Shown: positions 9,575 to 19,641, counted from the first letter of the stretch. The stretch is DNA of 64,000 nt from Grimontia marina (GCF_900060185.1 NZ_FIZY01000009.1:1-64000), one strand, 5' to 3'. Notes: generated from the sequence alone by a model not told the origin. Made by a program: numbers and translations.

Positions 9575-10286
9575 GCCTGAGTGCCAGTGAGATGGGCACC
9601 AGTTCCACTTCTTTTTGAAGTTCAGGAAGCTGCGCTTGTAAGGTTTCCAGTGTGACAGGTAAAGGGTGGGCGATCACCACAGCAACACCGCGGCGTTTGG
9701 CTTGTTGTACGGCAAGTTTGAGCTGGTTTTCGATGAAGGCTTCATTGGGGAAATGGTCAAGAAACACATGACGGCGATTGGTAGCGAGACCATGTTCGCG
9801 GGCAATCCGCTGGGCAACAGTTTTGGGTGTGGTGCGGCTGTCGATAAAGCCAATTTCTCGTTCTTCAAGGAGCTCCATGATCCAATGCATAGGCGTCTTA
9901 TGTTGGGTCAGCAGGCTACCCATATGGTTATTCACTGCCACTACCTGCGGAACACGATACAGCGCCTCTTTCACTGAGCCCTGCATTTCCTTTTTACTCA
10001 TGGCAAGCGTCAGTGAGTTGGGCTCTTGCGGCGTGCCATCTGGGCTTTGCATCGGAAGGTGAAGCAGGACTTCGCGTTGTTGGCTTAAGGCAGTCAGCGC
10101 AACCGCCGTGTCGAATTCGGTGAAGGGGATGATGGAGACACTGATTTGCGGCGGCAAAGCGGCAATCTCTCTTGGCATCATTTCGTAGCCAAGGTCATCG
10201 ATAATAAAGGCGATTTTAGGTTTGGCTGCGACGGGCGCAGCCAGAAAGAGAAGGAGTAAGGTGGTAACAGCAACAATCCTTTGCAT
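9570..10286 (-). CDS. yibQ: Divergent polysaccharide deacetylase family protein (YibQ)
   Basis: A 238-residue exported protein with a signal peptide (MQRIVAVTTLLLLFLAAPVAA, cut near residue 21) and a divergent polysaccharide deacetylase domain (PF04748). IAFIIDDLGY near residue 30, LLHLPMQSPDG, NNHMGSLLT and GFIDSRTTP carry the conserved Asp, His and Asn positions of the family. The biochemical role is not settled; the constant pairing with envC suggests a task in peptidoglycan turnover in the periplasm. It lies 18 bp after envC on the same strand, as in E. coli gpmM-envC-yibQ, and is probably translated from the envC message. Confidence 0.88.
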   Translation of the reverse strand: MQRIVAVTTLLLLFLAAPVAAKPKIAFIIDDLGYEMMPREIAALPPQISVSIIPFTEFDTAVALTALSQQREVLLHLPMQSPDGTPQEPNSLTLAMSKKEMQGSVKEALYRVPQVVAVNNHMGSLLTQHKTPMHWIMELLEEREIGFIDSRTTPKTVAQRIAREHGLATNRRHVFLDHFPNEAFIENQLKLAVQQAKRRGVAVVIAHPLPVTLETLQAQLPELQKEVELVPISLALRQ

Positions 10287-10304
10287 CTGAAACCTGCAGT
10301 GCCT

Positions 10305-11504
10305 TTACCGTGTCAGCCAGGGGCTGGGGTTGGTGGCGTTACCCTTGCGCCGGATTTCGAAATAGAGCGCCGAGGCATCCTGACCACCACTGTTTCCGAC
10401 AAGGGCAATCGGGTCGCCAGCTTTGACGGTATCACCGACATTGCGCAGCAAAGCCTGATTGTAGCCGTAGAAGCTCATGTCCCCTTTGCCGTGGTCAACC
10501 ACCACCATCAAGCCATAACCGCGTAGCCAGTTTGAAAGCACCACAGTACCATCATGTGCGGCTTTGACTTCGCTACCTTCTTTAGCCGCGATGACCATAC
10601 CATTCCAGCGCAGTTGTCCGGTTTGCTCAGTGCCATATCGGTGCAGGATTCTCCCTTTTACTGGCCACTGCATCTTGCCTTTGTACTTACCGAGACCATC
10701 CATTTTGACTTTAGCTTGCTCTGCGGCAATGCGGGCTTGTTCAGCAGCGCGTTCAAGTTCTACTTTCAGACGCTTTTCGTTATTTCGAAGCTCAGCAAGG
10801 TAGCCCTTGTCACTGTTGATTTCGCGTCGGATAGCGCCTGCTGTTTTCTTCTGAGCCTGCTGCTCTTTTTCCAGCTTCGCTTTATCAGCGGCAAGAGAGG
10901 CAATCAGTGTCTTTTGCTTTTCGGTTTGCTGCTGCAGGGTGCGGCGTTTTAGCTGCAGCTCGGTATCGGTAGCAGCGAGTTCGTTGATGGCATCTGTGCG
11001 AGCTTTGGAGAGTTTCTCTGCATATACCGTCATGCGATCCATGTCTGCGGAGTCTTCACCACTTAATAGCGCATTCAGTTGGCTGTGTTGGCCTTGTCGG
11101 TACTGGCTGTTTAATAGCTCTTTCAAAAGCTCCATCTGGCCAAGCTTGAGTTGTTCAAGACGCTGGCTTTCACGGTTTAGTGTGGCGATATCTTTTGCGA
11201 TAACGCTTAAATCAGCATTGGCATTACGCATCTGTGTTGCGATAGCGGCGATGGATTGCTCTTGTGATTTGAGATTGGATTGCAGCGCATTGAGTTTTTT
11301 CGATTTGGAATTGAGCTGCTGTTCCTGACGGGAGATTTCACTTTTCATGCCAGAAAGCTGCTCGTCACTGGCGAGAGAAGCTGGGCTGGCAAGCAGGCAC
11401 AACAAAACGCCAGCGCTTATGGCACTGGCGCGCAACAATTTTAAATGGCGCAACGTTCTTCCCTTCATGGCAGGCAGTATATCAAGCCGATCTGGAGTTG
11501 GCAT
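10305..11504 (-). CDS. envC: Murein hydrolase activator EnvC
   Basis: EnvC is a periplasmic division factor that is recruited by FtsEX and activates the amidases AmiA/AmiB. Seen here: a signal sequence ending near SPASLAS, long coiled-coil segments (about residues 48-265, rich in Q, K, L and E), and a C-terminal LytM domain from about residue 280. The LytM metal ligands are missing: the usual HxxxD is RYGTEQTGQ, the HxH is YGYN and the final HFE is YFE. This marks an activator rather than an active endopeptidase. The start at 11504 leaves a long n-region; ATG at 11468 (MKGRTLRHLKLL) gives a more typical signal peptide, so the start is uncertain. Confidence 0.93.
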   Translation of the reverse strand: MPTPDRLDILPAMKGRTLRHLKLLRASAISAGVLLCLLASPASLASDEQLSGMKSEISRQEQQLNSKSKKLNALQSNLKSQEQSIAAIATQMRNANADLSVIAKDIATLNRESQRLEQLKLGQMELLKELLNSQYRQGQHSQLNALLSGEDSADMDRMTVYAEKLSKARTDAINELAATDTELQLKRRTLQQQTEKQKTLIASLAADKAKLEKEQQAQKKTAGAIRREINSDKGYLAELRNNEKRLKVELERAAEQARIAAEQAKVKMDGLGKYKGKMQWPVKGRILHRYGTEQTGQLRWNGMVIAAKEGSEVKAAHDGTVVLSNWLRGYGLMVVVDHGKGDMSFYGYNQALLRNVGDTVKAGDPIALVGNSGGQDASALYFEIRRKGNATNPSPWLTR

Positions 11505-11605
11505 TACTCTGCCTGTCTCAGCATCGCAAGTTCGAGAATAAAATCGGTGAAGTTTACTTCCTCTATTTTAAGAGAAAATCAGGAAGTGAGTTGTCAGATC
11601 TGCAT

Positions 11606-11630
11606 AAAAAAACGCGCTCCGAGGAGCGCG
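11606..11630 (-). terminator. Intrinsic terminator of gpmI
   Basis: Arms CGCGCTCC and GGAGCGCG form a strong stem; on the minus strand it is followed by seven T. It lies 28 bp after the gpmI stop and separates gpmI from envC, which therefore needs its own promoter in the roughly 100 bp before its start. Confidence 0.9.
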
Positions 11631-11657
11631 CTTTTCATCACTGAAAAGTGTGGCTAA

Positions 11658-13196
11658 TTATTTAGCAACGAACAGTGGTTTACCGGTCATGTCAGCTGGT
11701 GCTTCAACACCGGTCAGTGCCAGCATCGTCGGAGCCAGGTCAGACAGCTTACCGCCGTCAACCAGCTCGATGTCTTTGCTGCCCGCATAAATCAGTGGTA
11801 CTGGCAGGTTAGTGTGCGCAGTGTGGATACCACCGGTTGTTGGGTCAACCATCATTTCAGCGTTACCGTGGTCAGCAGTGATCAGCAGTTGGCCATCAAC
11901 TTCTTTGATCGCTTCAACAACACGGCCAATGCAGTGGTCGATAGCTTCAACGGCTTTCACTGCTGCATCGTAAACGCCAGTGTGGCCAACCATGTCACAG
12001 TTCGGATAGTTACAGATGATTTGGTCGAACTTACCGCTTTTGATCGCGTCAACCAGCTTATCAGTCAACTCTTCTGAGCTCATTTCTGGCTGCAGGTCGT
12101 AAGTTGCGACTTTCGGGGAGGCAACCAGAGCACGCTCTTCGCCTTCGAATACGGATTCAACACCGCCATTAAAGAAGAAGGTCACGTGCGCGTATTTTTC
12201 GGTTTCAGAAATACGCAGCTGGGTTTTGCCTTGCTTAGACAGCCACTCACCCAGAGTGTTAACCAGGTTTTCTGAAGGGTAAGCACATGCGGTGTCGATG
12301 TCTGCCGCGTATTCCGTCAGCATCACGAAATCTGCCAGCTCAGCAACTTTGTTACGTTCAAAGCCGTCAAAACCAGGCATGAATGCGCGGGTGATTTGAC
12401 GCGCGCGGTCTGCACGGAAGTTCATGAAGATCACTGCGTCGCCGTCGTTGAAAGACGCAACAGGCTGGCCTTCAGTACGGATTTCAGAAGCCTGAACGAA
12501 TTCATCGTTTTCGTCACGGGCATAAGCCGCTTCCAGCGCTTCTACTGCAGAGCCGTAAGTGAACGCGCCTTTTGCTTCAACCATCAGGTCATAAGCTTTT
12601 TCTACGCGATCCCAGTTGTTGTCACGATCCATGGCGTAGTAACGACCTACGATAGATGCTGTACGGCCTTTACCCAGTTTCGCGAACAGGGCGTCGAAAC
12701 GCTCCAGTGATGCTTTAGCACTACGAGGTGGGGTATCACGACCGTCCAGGAAGCAGTGTAGGTATACTTCTTCAGCACCACGCTGAACCGCCATTTCAAC
12801 AGCTGCTGCAATATGGTCTTCGTGGCTGTGAACGCCGCCTGGAGACATCAGACCCATAATGTGAACCGCTTTGCCTGCTTTCGCTGCTTTGTCGATAGCA
12901 CCGGTCAGTACTGGGTTATCGAAAAACTCACCATCTTGGATTGCTTTGGTGATTTTAGTCAGGTCCTGGTAAACGATGCGGCCTGCACCAATGTTGGTGT
13001 GGCCTACTTCTGAGTTACCCATTTGACCATCTGGCAAACCAACATCCATACCTGATGCAGAGATCAGGGTGCTGGTGCCCGCCATCAAGCCATCAAGAAC
13101 AGGTGTATTCGCGTTTGCAACTGCGTTGTCGCTGTTGTCTTCGCGGTAACCCCATCCGTCCAGAATAACGAGTGCCAAAGGCTTCTTAGCAGACAT
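11658..13196 (-). CDS. gpmI: 2,3-bisphosphoglycerate-independent phosphoglycerate mutase
   Basis: GpmI interconverts 3- and 2-phosphoglycerate through a phosphoserine intermediate and needs two Mn ions. The 512-residue protein opens with [14 protein letters not shown] (metal Asp) and has the nucleophile Ser in [16 protein letters not shown] near residue 62. The alkaline-phosphatase-like half contains ITADHGNAE and [15 protein letters not shown] with the other metal ligands. It is transcribed away from yibN with a 448-bp gap upstream. In E. coli the gene (gpmM) occupies the same position beside envC. Confidence 0.97.
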   Translation of the reverse strand: MSAKKPLALVILDGWGYREDNSDNAVANANTPVLDGLMAGTSTLISASGMDVGLPDGQMGNSEVGHTNIGAGRIVYQDLTKITKAIQDGEFFDNPVLTGAIDKAAKAGKAVHIMGLMSPGGVHSHEDHIAAAVEMAVQRGAEEVYLHCFLDGRDTPPRSAKASLERFDALFAKLGKGRTASIVGRYYAMDRDNNWDRVEKAYDLMVEAKGAFTYGSAVEALEAAYARDENDEFVQASEIRTEGQPVASFNDGDAVIFMNFRADRARQITRAFMPGFDGFERNKVAELADFVMLTEYAADIDTACAYPSENLVNTLGEWLSKQGKTQLRISETEKYAHVTFFFNGGVESVFEGEERALVASPKVATYDLQPEMSSEELTDKLVDAIKSGKFDQIICNYPNCDMVGHTGVYDAAVKAVEAIDHCIGRVVEAIKEVDGQLLITADHGNAEMMVDPTTGGIHTAHTNLPVPLIYAGSKDIELVDGGKLSDLAPTMLALTGVEAPADMTGKPLFVAK

Positions 13197-13644
13197 ACGG
13201 TGTCCTCTTTATGTCGATTTCAATATTCGTGAATTAGCGTAACTTTACTACATTTTATTGGTTAAGCAGTAGGCAAACTTTTTCGCTAAATCTTCAACAA
13301 AAACTGTAATAGAGGGTGATGATCCCCTATTTCACTGGCTTGACGCTGTGTCTAACCTTTTTGAGCGGGTTTCGAGAATGAAGCCAGTGGAATAAAATTT
13401 TGTAGTAAGTAAACAGATCAGTCGTTTAGCTATTGTCGGAGAACAAACGAATCAGCCGAAAAACGTCCAAAAATCGCATTCTCCCTATTTAGTAGTTATT
13501 GAGGCGAATGTGATCGATTTCAAGCTTTTTGATCCTGTTGTCAGTGAGCGGGGGCATGGAAATCCAAGCCTATGCTGTATTTGCAGAGTTTGAAGGTTAT
13601 ACTCGGGGTCGATTTTTTGTGCCGACACTTAGTAGAAGCGAGCC
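13197..13644. other. 448-bp intergenic region between gpmI and yibN with a long inverted repeat
   Basis: No open frame of note. It must contain the divergent gpmI and yibN promoters. A 14-base inverted repeat (13328-13341 with 13381-13394, one G-T pair) encloses 39 bases. A TGTGA-N6-TCA half-matching CRP-like site lies at 13510-13523 and TATACT at 13599-13604 could be the yibN -10 element, but no good -35 partner is visible. The function of the inverted repeat is unknown; see findings. Confidence 0.5.
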
Positions 13645-14085
13645 ATGCAGCAGTTTATAGAATTTGTACAAGCTAACTTGATCTTGTCCCTGGTGTGGGT
13701 GGGTCTGGTTGTTGCGCTGATCCTGTCAGTCATCAAACAGAAAACCGCACTTTATAAAATCATCACGCCAAGCGATGCGACCATTCTGGTTAACCGTGAA
13801 AAGGGTGTGTTTGTTGATGTTCGTAGTCGCGATGAGTACCGCGCGGGCCATATTGCGGGCGCACTTCACGTTTTGGCGAAAGACATCAAAGCGAACAACG
13901 CCGCTGAGATTGATAAACACAAGTCTGACCCAATTATCTTGGTGTGTAAGACTGGTCAAACAGCAATTGAAAGTGCCAATGCACTGGCAAAAGCAGGTTT
14001 CGAGAACGTGAACGTTCTGAAAGATGGCCTGATCTCTTGGAATGAGGCGAATCTGCCACTGATCCGCAGTAAGAAGAAAAAGTAA
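13645..14085 (+). CDS. yibN: Membrane-anchored rhodanese-like protein (YibN)
   Basis: A 146-residue protein with one N-terminal transmembrane helix (about residues 10-30, LILSLVWVGLVVALILSVI) followed by a single rhodanese domain: FVDVRSRDEYRAGHIAGALHV and the active-site loop ILVCKTGQTAIESA with Cys near residue 97. YibN homologues are inner-membrane proteins next to secB in many gammaproteobacteria; a sulfurtransferase role is suggested by the intact cysteine, but the physiological substrate is not established. In E. coli grxC lies between yibN and secB; here it is absent and secB follows after 100 bp. Confidence 0.9.
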   Translation: MQQFIEFVQANLILSLVWVGLVVALILSVIKQKTALYKIITPSDATILVNREKGVFVDVRSRDEYRAGHIAGALHVLAKDIKANNAAEIDKHKSDPIILVCKTGQTAIESANALAKAGFENVNVLKDGLISWNEANLPLIRSKKKK

Positions 14086-14110
14086 CCACGCAACAGGTTC
14101 ACTATTCTGA

Positions 14111-14131
14111 AGGCAGCTCAGTGAGCTGCCT
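14111..14131 (+). terminator. Hairpin between yibN and secB
   Basis: AGGCAGCT and AGCTGCCT form a perfect eight-base stem around five bases. No direct T run follows (only AAATCGTTTT), so it may be a weak terminator or mRNA boundary rather than a full stop. Confidence 0.4.
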
Positions 14132-14185
14132 AAATCGTTTTAAAATGCGTGAAAGCATTTGTTTAAATAACAAGGATTTATCACT

Positions 14186-14659
14186 ATGGCTGAAGCAGCA
14201 ACCAACCCACAAGCGCAACAGAACTTCGCGATTCAACGCATCTTCCTTAAAGATGTTTCTTTCGAAGCGCCTAACTCTCCAGAAGTGTTTCAGCAAGAGT
14301 GGAACCCAGACGTAAACCTGGATCTGGATACCCAAAGCCGTGAGCTGGGTGAAGGTGTTTATGAAGTGGTTCTGCGCCTGACTGTTACCGTGAAGAATGG
14401 CGATGAGAACGCATTCCTGTGTGAAGTTCAGCAAGGTGGTATCTTCTCTGTAGACGGTATGGAAGCCCCTCAACTGGCGCACTGCCTGGGTGCATTCTGC
14501 CCGAACATTCTGTTCCCATATGCGCGTGAAACTATCTCTAGCTTGGTAGTGAAAGGTACCTTCCCACAACTGAACCTGGCGCCGGTTAACTTCGACGCAC
14601 TGTTCATGAACTACCTGCAAAGCCAACAAGCGCAAGAAAAAGACGGCGCTGACGCGTAA
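14186..14659 (+). CDS. secB: Protein-export chaperone SecB
   Basis: SecB is a tetrameric cytosolic chaperone that keeps preproteins unfolded and delivers them to SecA. The 157-residue sequence has the family core [16 protein letters not shown], the [13 protein letters not shown] strand, CEVQQGGIF, and the conserved [15 protein letters not shown] segment. The acidic tail is typical. AAGGA precedes the ATG by nine bases. It is followed by gpsA after 21 bp, the same pairing as in E. coli, and they are likely co-transcribed. Confidence 0.97.
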   Translation: MAEAATNPQAQQNFAIQRIFLKDVSFEAPNSPEVFQQEWNPDVNLDLDTQSRELGEGVYEVVLRLTVTVKNGDENAFLCEVQQGGIFSVDGMEAPQLAHCLGAFCPNILFPYARETISSLVVKGTFPQLNLAPVNFDALFMNYLQSQQAQEKDGADA

Positions 14660-14680
14660 TAGTAATTTTAAGGTCGACAC

Positions 14681-15697
14681 ATGACAGATATCGCCAAGGC
14701 CAATGTGGCTATGACCGTACTGGGCGCAGGCTCGTACGGCACGTCTCTTGCTATCTCATTGGCCCGAAACGGTGCTAATGTGGTGTTGTGGGGACATGAG
14801 CCCAAGCATATGGCGCAGCTTGAAATTGATCGCTCAAACGAAGCGTTTCTGCCGGGTGTCGTATTTCCCGACTCACTGATCCTGAGCGCTGATCTTGAAG
14901 AAGCGATTCAGGCTAGTCGGGATATTCTGGTGGTTGTGCCAAGCCATGTGTTTGGCTTGGTGCTGGCACAGGTGAAACCTTTCCTTCGTGATGATCAGCG
15001 TATCTGCTGGGCGACCAAAGGCCTCGAGCCAGAAACCGGTCGCCTGTTGCAGGACGTCGCGCGCGAGCAATTGGGCGAAAATATACCGCTGGCCGTATTG
15101 TCTGGCCCAACGTTTGCCAAAGAACTGGCTGCGGGTTTGCCGACGGCTATTTCGGTTGCTTCACCAAACGCAGAGTTTTTGGCTGAGCTTCAGGAGAAAG
15201 TGCATTGCGCGCGTTCATTCCGGGTTTACGCCAACAGCGATTTTATCGGTATGCAGCTTGGTGGCGCGGTGAAAAATGTGATTGCGATTGGCGCGGGAAT
15301 GTCTGATGGCATTGGCTTTGGTGCCAACGCCCGCACAGCACTGATCACCCGTGGCTTGGCTGAGCTGACACGCCTTGGTGTGGCGCTGGGCGCAGAGCGT
15401 GAGACCTTTATGGGCATGGCGGGCTTGGGTGATCTGGTATTGACCTGTACCGACAACCAATCCCGTAACCGCCGTTTTGGCCTAGCGCTGGGTCAAGGTA
15501 AAGGGGTTGATGAAGCGCAGGACGAAATTGGTCAGGTGGTCGAAGGCTACCGTAATACCAAAGAAGTTCGCGCACTGGCAAAACGTACTGGCGTTGAAAT
15601 GCCAATCGTTGAGCAGATCTTTCAGGTGCTATATGAGGGCAAAGATGCCCGACAGGCTGCACAGGATTTGTTGGCGCGACAGCGCACCTCTGAATAA
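14681..15697 (+). CDS. gpsA: NAD(P)-dependent glycerol-3-phosphate dehydrogenase
   Basis: GpsA reduces dihydroxyacetone phosphate to sn-glycerol 3-phosphate for phospholipid synthesis. It shows the N-terminal Rossmann motif [19 protein letters not shown] (about residues 13-31), [28 protein letters not shown] and the catalytic-lysine region [18 protein letters not shown], then [10 protein letters not shown]. At 338 residues the length is standard. It follows secB closely and ends at a terminator, so cysE behind it has its own promoter, unlike the tight gpsA-cysE link of E. coli. Confidence 0.96.
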   Translation: MTDIAKANVAMTVLGAGSYGTSLAISLARNGANVVLWGHEPKHMAQLEIDRSNEAFLPGVVFPDSLILSADLEEAIQASRDILVVVPSHVFGLVLAQVKPFLRDDQRICWATKGLEPETGRLLQDVAREQLGENIPLAVLSGPTFAKELAAGLPTAISVASPNAEFLAELQEKVHCARSFRVYANSDFIGMQLGGAVKNVIAIGAGMSDGIGFGANARTALITRGLAELTRLGVALGAERETFMGMAGLGDLVLTCTDNQSRNRRFGLALGQGKGVDEAQDEIGQVVEGYRNTKEVRALAKRTGVEMPIVEQIFQVLYEGKDARQAAQDLLARQRTSE

Positions 15698-15721
15698 TTT
15701 CTCCGTTTAGTCGGGTCTAAG

Positions 15722-15755
15722 AAACGCGGGGCTAAGGTCTCGCGTTTTTATTTTT
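15722..15755 (+). terminator. Intrinsic terminator of gpsA
   Basis: Arms AAACGCG and CGCGTTT enclose twelve bases and are followed by TTATTTTT. It lies 25 bp behind gpsA. Confidence 0.75.
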
Positions 15756-15874
15756 GCGACAAACAGCATGGAGAAGGTCAATCTAGCCGCAGACGGATTG
15801 GTAGTGTTGGGTTGTTTGACGTTCTATGTCACACTTAGGTCAATGTTTCGCCGGGACACCTTACGGAGAAAGAG

Positions 15875-16771
15875 GTGGACGCAGGGGCACAAGTCAATGT
15901 TACGACAGCAGATATGGGTAAAATGATGCAAAGGATGTGCGGTGAAGGCCGCGATAAAAAGTGCCAGCAAGAGAAAGTCTGGAAGGCCATTAAGCGTGAG
16001 GCAAAAGAGCACTCGGAGCGCGAACCCATGCTCGCGAGCTTCTTCCACGCCACCATCATTAAACACGATTCCCTCGGCGGTGCGCTGAGCTATATTTTGG
16101 CCAATAAGCTCGCTACGCCTAGCATGCCAGCTATGGCGGTCCGTGAAGTCATCGAAGAGGCGTATGCTGGTGATAAACGTATTGTGGAATCGGCAGCCTG
16201 CGATATTTGTGCGACTGTGGAACGTGACCCTGCCGTTGAGCTCTACTCCACGCCATTGCTTTACCTGAAAGGCTTCCATGCTCTGCAGGGTTTCCGTGTT
16301 GCTAACTGGCTTTGGCATCAAGGTCGTCGCGAATTGGCGGTCTATCTGCAAAACCAGATTTCCGTCGCTTGTCAGGTGGATGTTCACCCGGCGGCGCGCA
16401 TTGGCCGCGGTATCATGTTTGACCATGCGACGGGTATCGTCGTCGGTGAGACGGCTGTGATTGAAGACGATGTTTCCATCCTTCAGGATGTGACCCTTGG
16501 CGGTACTGGTAAAGAGTCTGGTGACCGTCACCCGAAAATCCGTACAGGCGTTATGATTGGTGCCGGAGCTAAAATCCTTGGAAATATCGAAGTAGGTGAG
16601 GGCGCCAAAGTAGCGGCATGTTCAGTGGTGCTTATCCATGTGCCACCGCACACTACGGCTGCAGGAGTGCCAGCCAAGATTGTTGGTGCGCCAAGTAGTG
16701 ATAAGCCTTCTTTCGATATGGATCAGAAGTTCAAGTGCGGTCAGAGCTTTAGCGAAGGTGATGGCATCTGA
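15875..16771 (+). CDS. cysE: Serine O-acetyltransferase
   Basis: CysE makes O-acetylserine from serine and acetyl-CoA, the entry to cysteine synthesis. The C-terminal half is a left-handed beta-helix: ARIGRGIMFDHATGIVVGETAVI holds the catalytic Asp-His region, DVTLGGTGKESGDRHPKI the CoA loop. The helical N-terminal half (QEPMLASFFHATIIKHDSLGGALSYILANKL-like, cut here for length) fits the family. The GTG at 15875 is used because ACGGAGA stands just before it, but this gives an N-terminus about 25 residues longer than usual; ATG codons at 15914, 15923, 15926 and 15935 are alternatives without good ribosome sites. Confidence 0.93.
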   Translation: MDAGAQVNVTTADMGKMMQRMCGEGRDKKCQQEKVWKAIKREAKEHSEREPMLASFFHATIIKHDSLGGALSYILANKLATPSMPAMAVREVIEEAYAGDKRIVESAACDICATVERDPAVELYSTPLLYLKGFHALQGFRVANWLWHQGRRELAVYLQNQISVACQVDVHPAARIGRGIMFDHATGIVVGETAVIEDDVSILQDVTLGGTGKESGDRHPKIRTGVMIGAGAKILGNIEVGEGAKVAACSVVLIHVPPHTTAAGVPAKIVGAPSSDKPSFDMDQKFKCGQSFSEGDGI

Positions 16772-16808
16772 GTGTCACCTGCCTGAAACGAGACGAACAG
16801 CAGAAATC

Positions 16809-16840
16809 AAAAACGGAGCCATTGGGCTCCGTTTTGTTTT
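16809..16840. terminator. Bidirectional terminator between cysE and pfkA
   Basis: AAAAACGGAGCC and GGCTCCGTTTT pair around ATTG, giving T runs on both strands between two convergent genes. Confidence 0.92.
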
Positions 16841-16854
16841 CGACCAATGCTGAA

Positions 16855-17817
16855 TTAGAACAGCTTGGTTGCTACGTCGTACAGATCTTTGCGGAAAGGA
16901 CGGCGCATGTTGTCAATAGCATCGATGATATCGTGGTGAACCAATTGTTCGTTCTGAACGCCTACACAGCGACCACCTTCACCTTGTATCAGCAGTTCAA
17001 CTGCGTAGGCACCCATACGCGATGCCAGAATACGGTCGAATGCACGTGGTTGACCACCACGCTGGATATGACCCAGAATGGTTGCACGGGTCTCACGGCC
17101 AGTTTCCGCTTCAATGTACTTTGCCAGTTCGTTGGTATCGGTCATCAGCTCAGTGATAGCAATGATGGCGTGCTTCTTACCCTTGTAGATACCTTCTTTG
17201 ATCTTTGAAATCAGGTTTTCTTTGTCCAAACCGATTTCCGGGGTAATGAAGTATTCACAGCCACCTGCGATAGACGCCATCAAGGTAAGGTCACCACAGT
17301 GGCGGCCCATCACTTCAACGATAGAAATACGCTGGTGAGAAGAAGATGTGTCACGCAGACGGTCAATCGCTTCAACAACGGTATTCAGTGCAGTCAGGTA
17401 ACCAATGGTGTAGTCAGTACCTGGAATATCGTTGTCGATAGTGCCCGGCAGACCGATACATGGGAAGCCCATTTCTGTCAGCTTCTTCGCACCCATGTAA
17501 GAACCGTCACCGCCGATTACTACCAGTGCATCGATGCCGTGCATCTTCATGTTCTGGATGGCTTGCTCACGCACTTTCTCGTCTTTGAACTCAGGAAAGC
17601 GCGCAGAACCCAGGAAAGTACCGCCTTTGTTGATAATGTCTGACACGCTGGTGCGGTTCAGTTTCTCAATACGATTCTGATGCAGGCCCTGATAGCCATC
17701 ATAAATACCGTAAACTTCGAGACCTTCGCTCAATGCGGCGCGAACAACGCCACGAATCGCTGCATTCATACCCGGGGCGTCACCGCCACTGGTCAAAACA
17801 CCAATTTTACTAACCAT
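16855..17817 (-). CDS. pfkA: ATP-dependent 6-phosphofructokinase I
   Basis: PfkA phosphorylates fructose 6-phosphate in glycolysis. At 320 residues it is the standard bacterial enzyme: [19 protein letters not shown] at residues 4-22 (ATP site), [34 protein letters not shown] with the catalytic Asp, and [11 protein letters not shown] for substrate binding. It is convergent with cysE. A 259-bp gap upstream separates it from fieF on the same strand; in E. coli fieF also stands next to pfkA. Confidence 0.98.
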   Translation of the reverse strand: MVSKIGVLTSGGDAPGMNAAIRGVVRAALSEGLEVYGIYDGYQGLHQNRIEKLNRTSVSDIINKGGTFLGSARFPEFKDEKVREQAIQNMKMHGIDALVVIGGDGSYMGAKKLTEMGFPCIGLPGTIDNDIPGTDYTIGYLTALNTVVEAIDRLRDTSSSHQRISIVEVMGRHCGDLTLMASIAGGCEYFITPEIGLDKENLISKIKEGIYKGKKHAIIAITELMTDTNELAKYIEAETGRETRATILGHIQRGGQPRAFDRILASRMGAYAVELLIQGEGGRCVGVQNEQLVHHDIIDAIDNMRRPFRKDLYDVATKLF

Positions 17818-18076
17818 GGTTACCCTCTGACTTTGGGAATTGAAATTTCAAATCCATTGACTCTATGTTGGCGCTACCATCCCAACCCTGCTTTCCGTTG
17901 AAAGTCTTAGCGGGTAACGCGGGTTTGCCTCAACATCCGAGACGTGCCAGTTTAGCCTGCTGGCACTTCGTTTGAAACTGTAACTTTCCTACTTATGAAA
18001 GACTATTACAATTTTGCTAATGTTTTTCGTTGATAAATATCAGTAACGGTTGCAAATATTCGTGCACCCGCATGTA

Positions 18077-18973
18077 TTAAATTTGTTCGCGAGGTGATTT
18101 TCCTACGATTGAGACCGGATCTTGGTGGATAAGGATATCCGCGCCAGGGTAGGCGACCTCTAAACGGTCTTCCACTGCATCTGCGATCCGGTGCGCATCG
18201 ACCAGTTTGAGGTTGTCGTCCAGCTCAAGGTGAAGCTGAATAAAGCGGGTTGCACCTGCCTGACGGGTACGTAGATCATGCACGCCTTCCACGCCCGGTA
18301 CCGTCGATGCCAAGGTATAAATCTTCTCTTGGTCTTCTACTGGCAGTTGGTGGTCAAGCAGCGACTGCACCGCTTGGTTCGCCATTTTGAAGGCGCTGAC
18401 CAGAATGAAAATGCCGATACCGATAGCGAAAATCGCATCTGCCATTGGGAAACCGTACCATGCCAGTCCGAGTGCCACGATAATGGCAATGTTCATCAGA
18501 AGGTCAGATTGGTAATGCAGGGAATCTGCTGCAATCGCCTGACTACCTGTTTTGCGAACCACCCATTTCTGGAACAGTACCAAACCACCGGTGATCAGCG
18601 TCGCGATACCACTAATGAGCACACCCGCCTCGGGGTGGTTCAACTCAGTCGGTTTGAACAGTCGCTCGACGCCGTTAAGCAACAGGAAGCAGGCAGAGCC
18701 GACAATAAATGCCGCCTGTGCGAGGGCGGCGAGAGATTCCGCTTTACCATGTCCGAATTTGTGCTCTTCGTCGGCGGGTTGAAGCGCATATCTGACAACG
18801 ACGAGGTTGGTGACCGACGCGAGAAGGTCAATCAGGGAGTCGACAAGAGATGCCAACAGGCTGACCGAGCCTGTATACCACCAGGTAAAAAGCTTCATTA
18901 AAAGCAAAAAGGTAGCAGTAATGGTCGCTGCCCACGCAGCGGTCTGAACGAGTCGGGCGTATCTTTCAGTCAT
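18077..18973 (-). CDS. fieF: Cation-efflux pump FieF (CDF family)
   Basis: FieF is a proton-coupled exporter of Zn and Fe ions in the inner membrane. It has six predicted membrane helices and a C-terminal cytoplasmic domain. The membrane metal site is visible as the DSLID pair in [14 protein letters not shown] (helix 2) and HYQSD in [14 protein letters not shown] (helix 5); [14 protein letters not shown] is the inter-helix metal motif. The C-terminal domain (from about residue 210) ends with [10 protein letters not shown]. The ATG at 18973 is preferred to a GTG six bases upstream. It lies between pfkA and cpxP in the same orientation, as in enterics, where CpxR influences this locus. Confidence 0.94.
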   Translation of the reverse strand: MTERYARLVQTAAWAATITATFLLLMKLFTWWYTGSVSLLASLVDSLIDLLASVTNLVVVRYALQPADEEHKFGHGKAESLAALAQAAFIVGSACFLLLNGVERLFKPTELNHPEAGVLISGIATLITGGLVLFQKWVVRKTGSQAIAADSLHYQSDLLMNIAIIVALGLAWYGFPMADAIFAIGIGIFILVSAFKMANQAVQSLLDHQLPVEDQEKIYTLASTVPGVEGVHDLRTRQAGATRFIQLHLELDDNLKLVDAHRIADAVEDRLEVAYPGADILIHQDPVSIVGKSPREQI

Positions 18974-19068
18974 GAGCACTATCAGCGTGATTTAAGTGTT
19001 CGCAGTATAACGTTTTTTTACGACAAATTAACGCACTGCATCAGACTAGCGTTCAGTGGCAGAAAGAC

Positions 19069-19092
19069 AAATGCCGGCAAAGGCCGGCATTT
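19069..19092 (-). terminator. Terminator hairpin downstream of cpxP
   Basis: A perfect ten-base stem AAATGCCGGC/GCCGGCATTT with a four-base loop lies 29 bp after the cpxP stop; on the minus strand GTCTTTCTG follows. In enterics the cpxP 3' end is processed to the small RNA CpxQ; whether this short tail yields a similar RNA is unknown. Confidence 0.75.
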
Positions 19093-19120
19093 GGGGGAAC
19101 TTATTGAGGGGAAAGGGCGA

Positions 19121-19603
19121 TTAGCCGCGATCTTCCATGCGTTTTTGCATGCGCTCAGCCATCTTTTCCATATTTTCTTTAACCTGAACTTTTTGCTCAG
19201 GGGTCAGAATGCTCATCATTTCGTGTTGGCTTTTCACCATGGCTATACGGCGCTCGACTCGCTGGTCAACCATCTTTTCTGCCAGTGCGCGAACAGCTGC
19301 TTCATCGAAGTTATCTGCCAGCATCAGTTCTTGCATCTGTTGGCGTTCTGCCATCATCTGAGTGCGGAATTCGCCTTTGTTGGCTTTCATAGCTTCGCGT
19401 TTTTGCTCGCGAAGGGTTTTCAGTTCTGCTTTTTGCTCGTCGGTCAGGTCAACGCCACGCAACAGGTGTTTACCCATCATGCCTTTACCGCCGTGCATAC
19501 CTTCACCACCGTGATGTTTGCCACCAAATGCCATGGCAGACATTGAGCCCATCATCAGAGGCAGGGCGATAACAGTTGCAGCAATACTTTTTGAAAATTT
19601 CAT
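19121..19603 (-). CDS. cpxP: Periplasmic stress adaptor CpxP (Spy/CpxP family)
   Basis: A 160-residue periplasmic protein with a signal peptide (cut after SAMA, residue 25), a His/Gly/Met-rich linker (FGGKHHGGEGMHGGKGMM) and helical hairpins bearing the two LTxxQ motifs (LTDEQ near residue 53, LTPEQ near residue 133). CpxP dampens CpxA and acts as a chaperone for misfolded proteins; the His-rich stretch may bind metal. It is divergent from cpxRA with 179 bp between the starts, a region that carries an array of CpxR half-sites. Spy is an alternative name for close relatives, but the context supports CpxP. Confidence 0.9.
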   Translation of the reverse strand: MKFSKSIAATVIALPLMMGSMSAMAFGGKHHGGEGMHGGKGMMGKHLLRGVDLTDEQKAELKTLREQKREAMKANKGEFRTQMMAERQQMQELMLADNFDEAAVRALAEKMVDQRVERRIAMVKSQHEMMSILTPEQKVQVKENMEKMAERMQKRMEDRG

Positions 19604-19641
19604 GGTGTTCTCTCCGGTTTTTGTTGTGTCGCTTGATGGGA

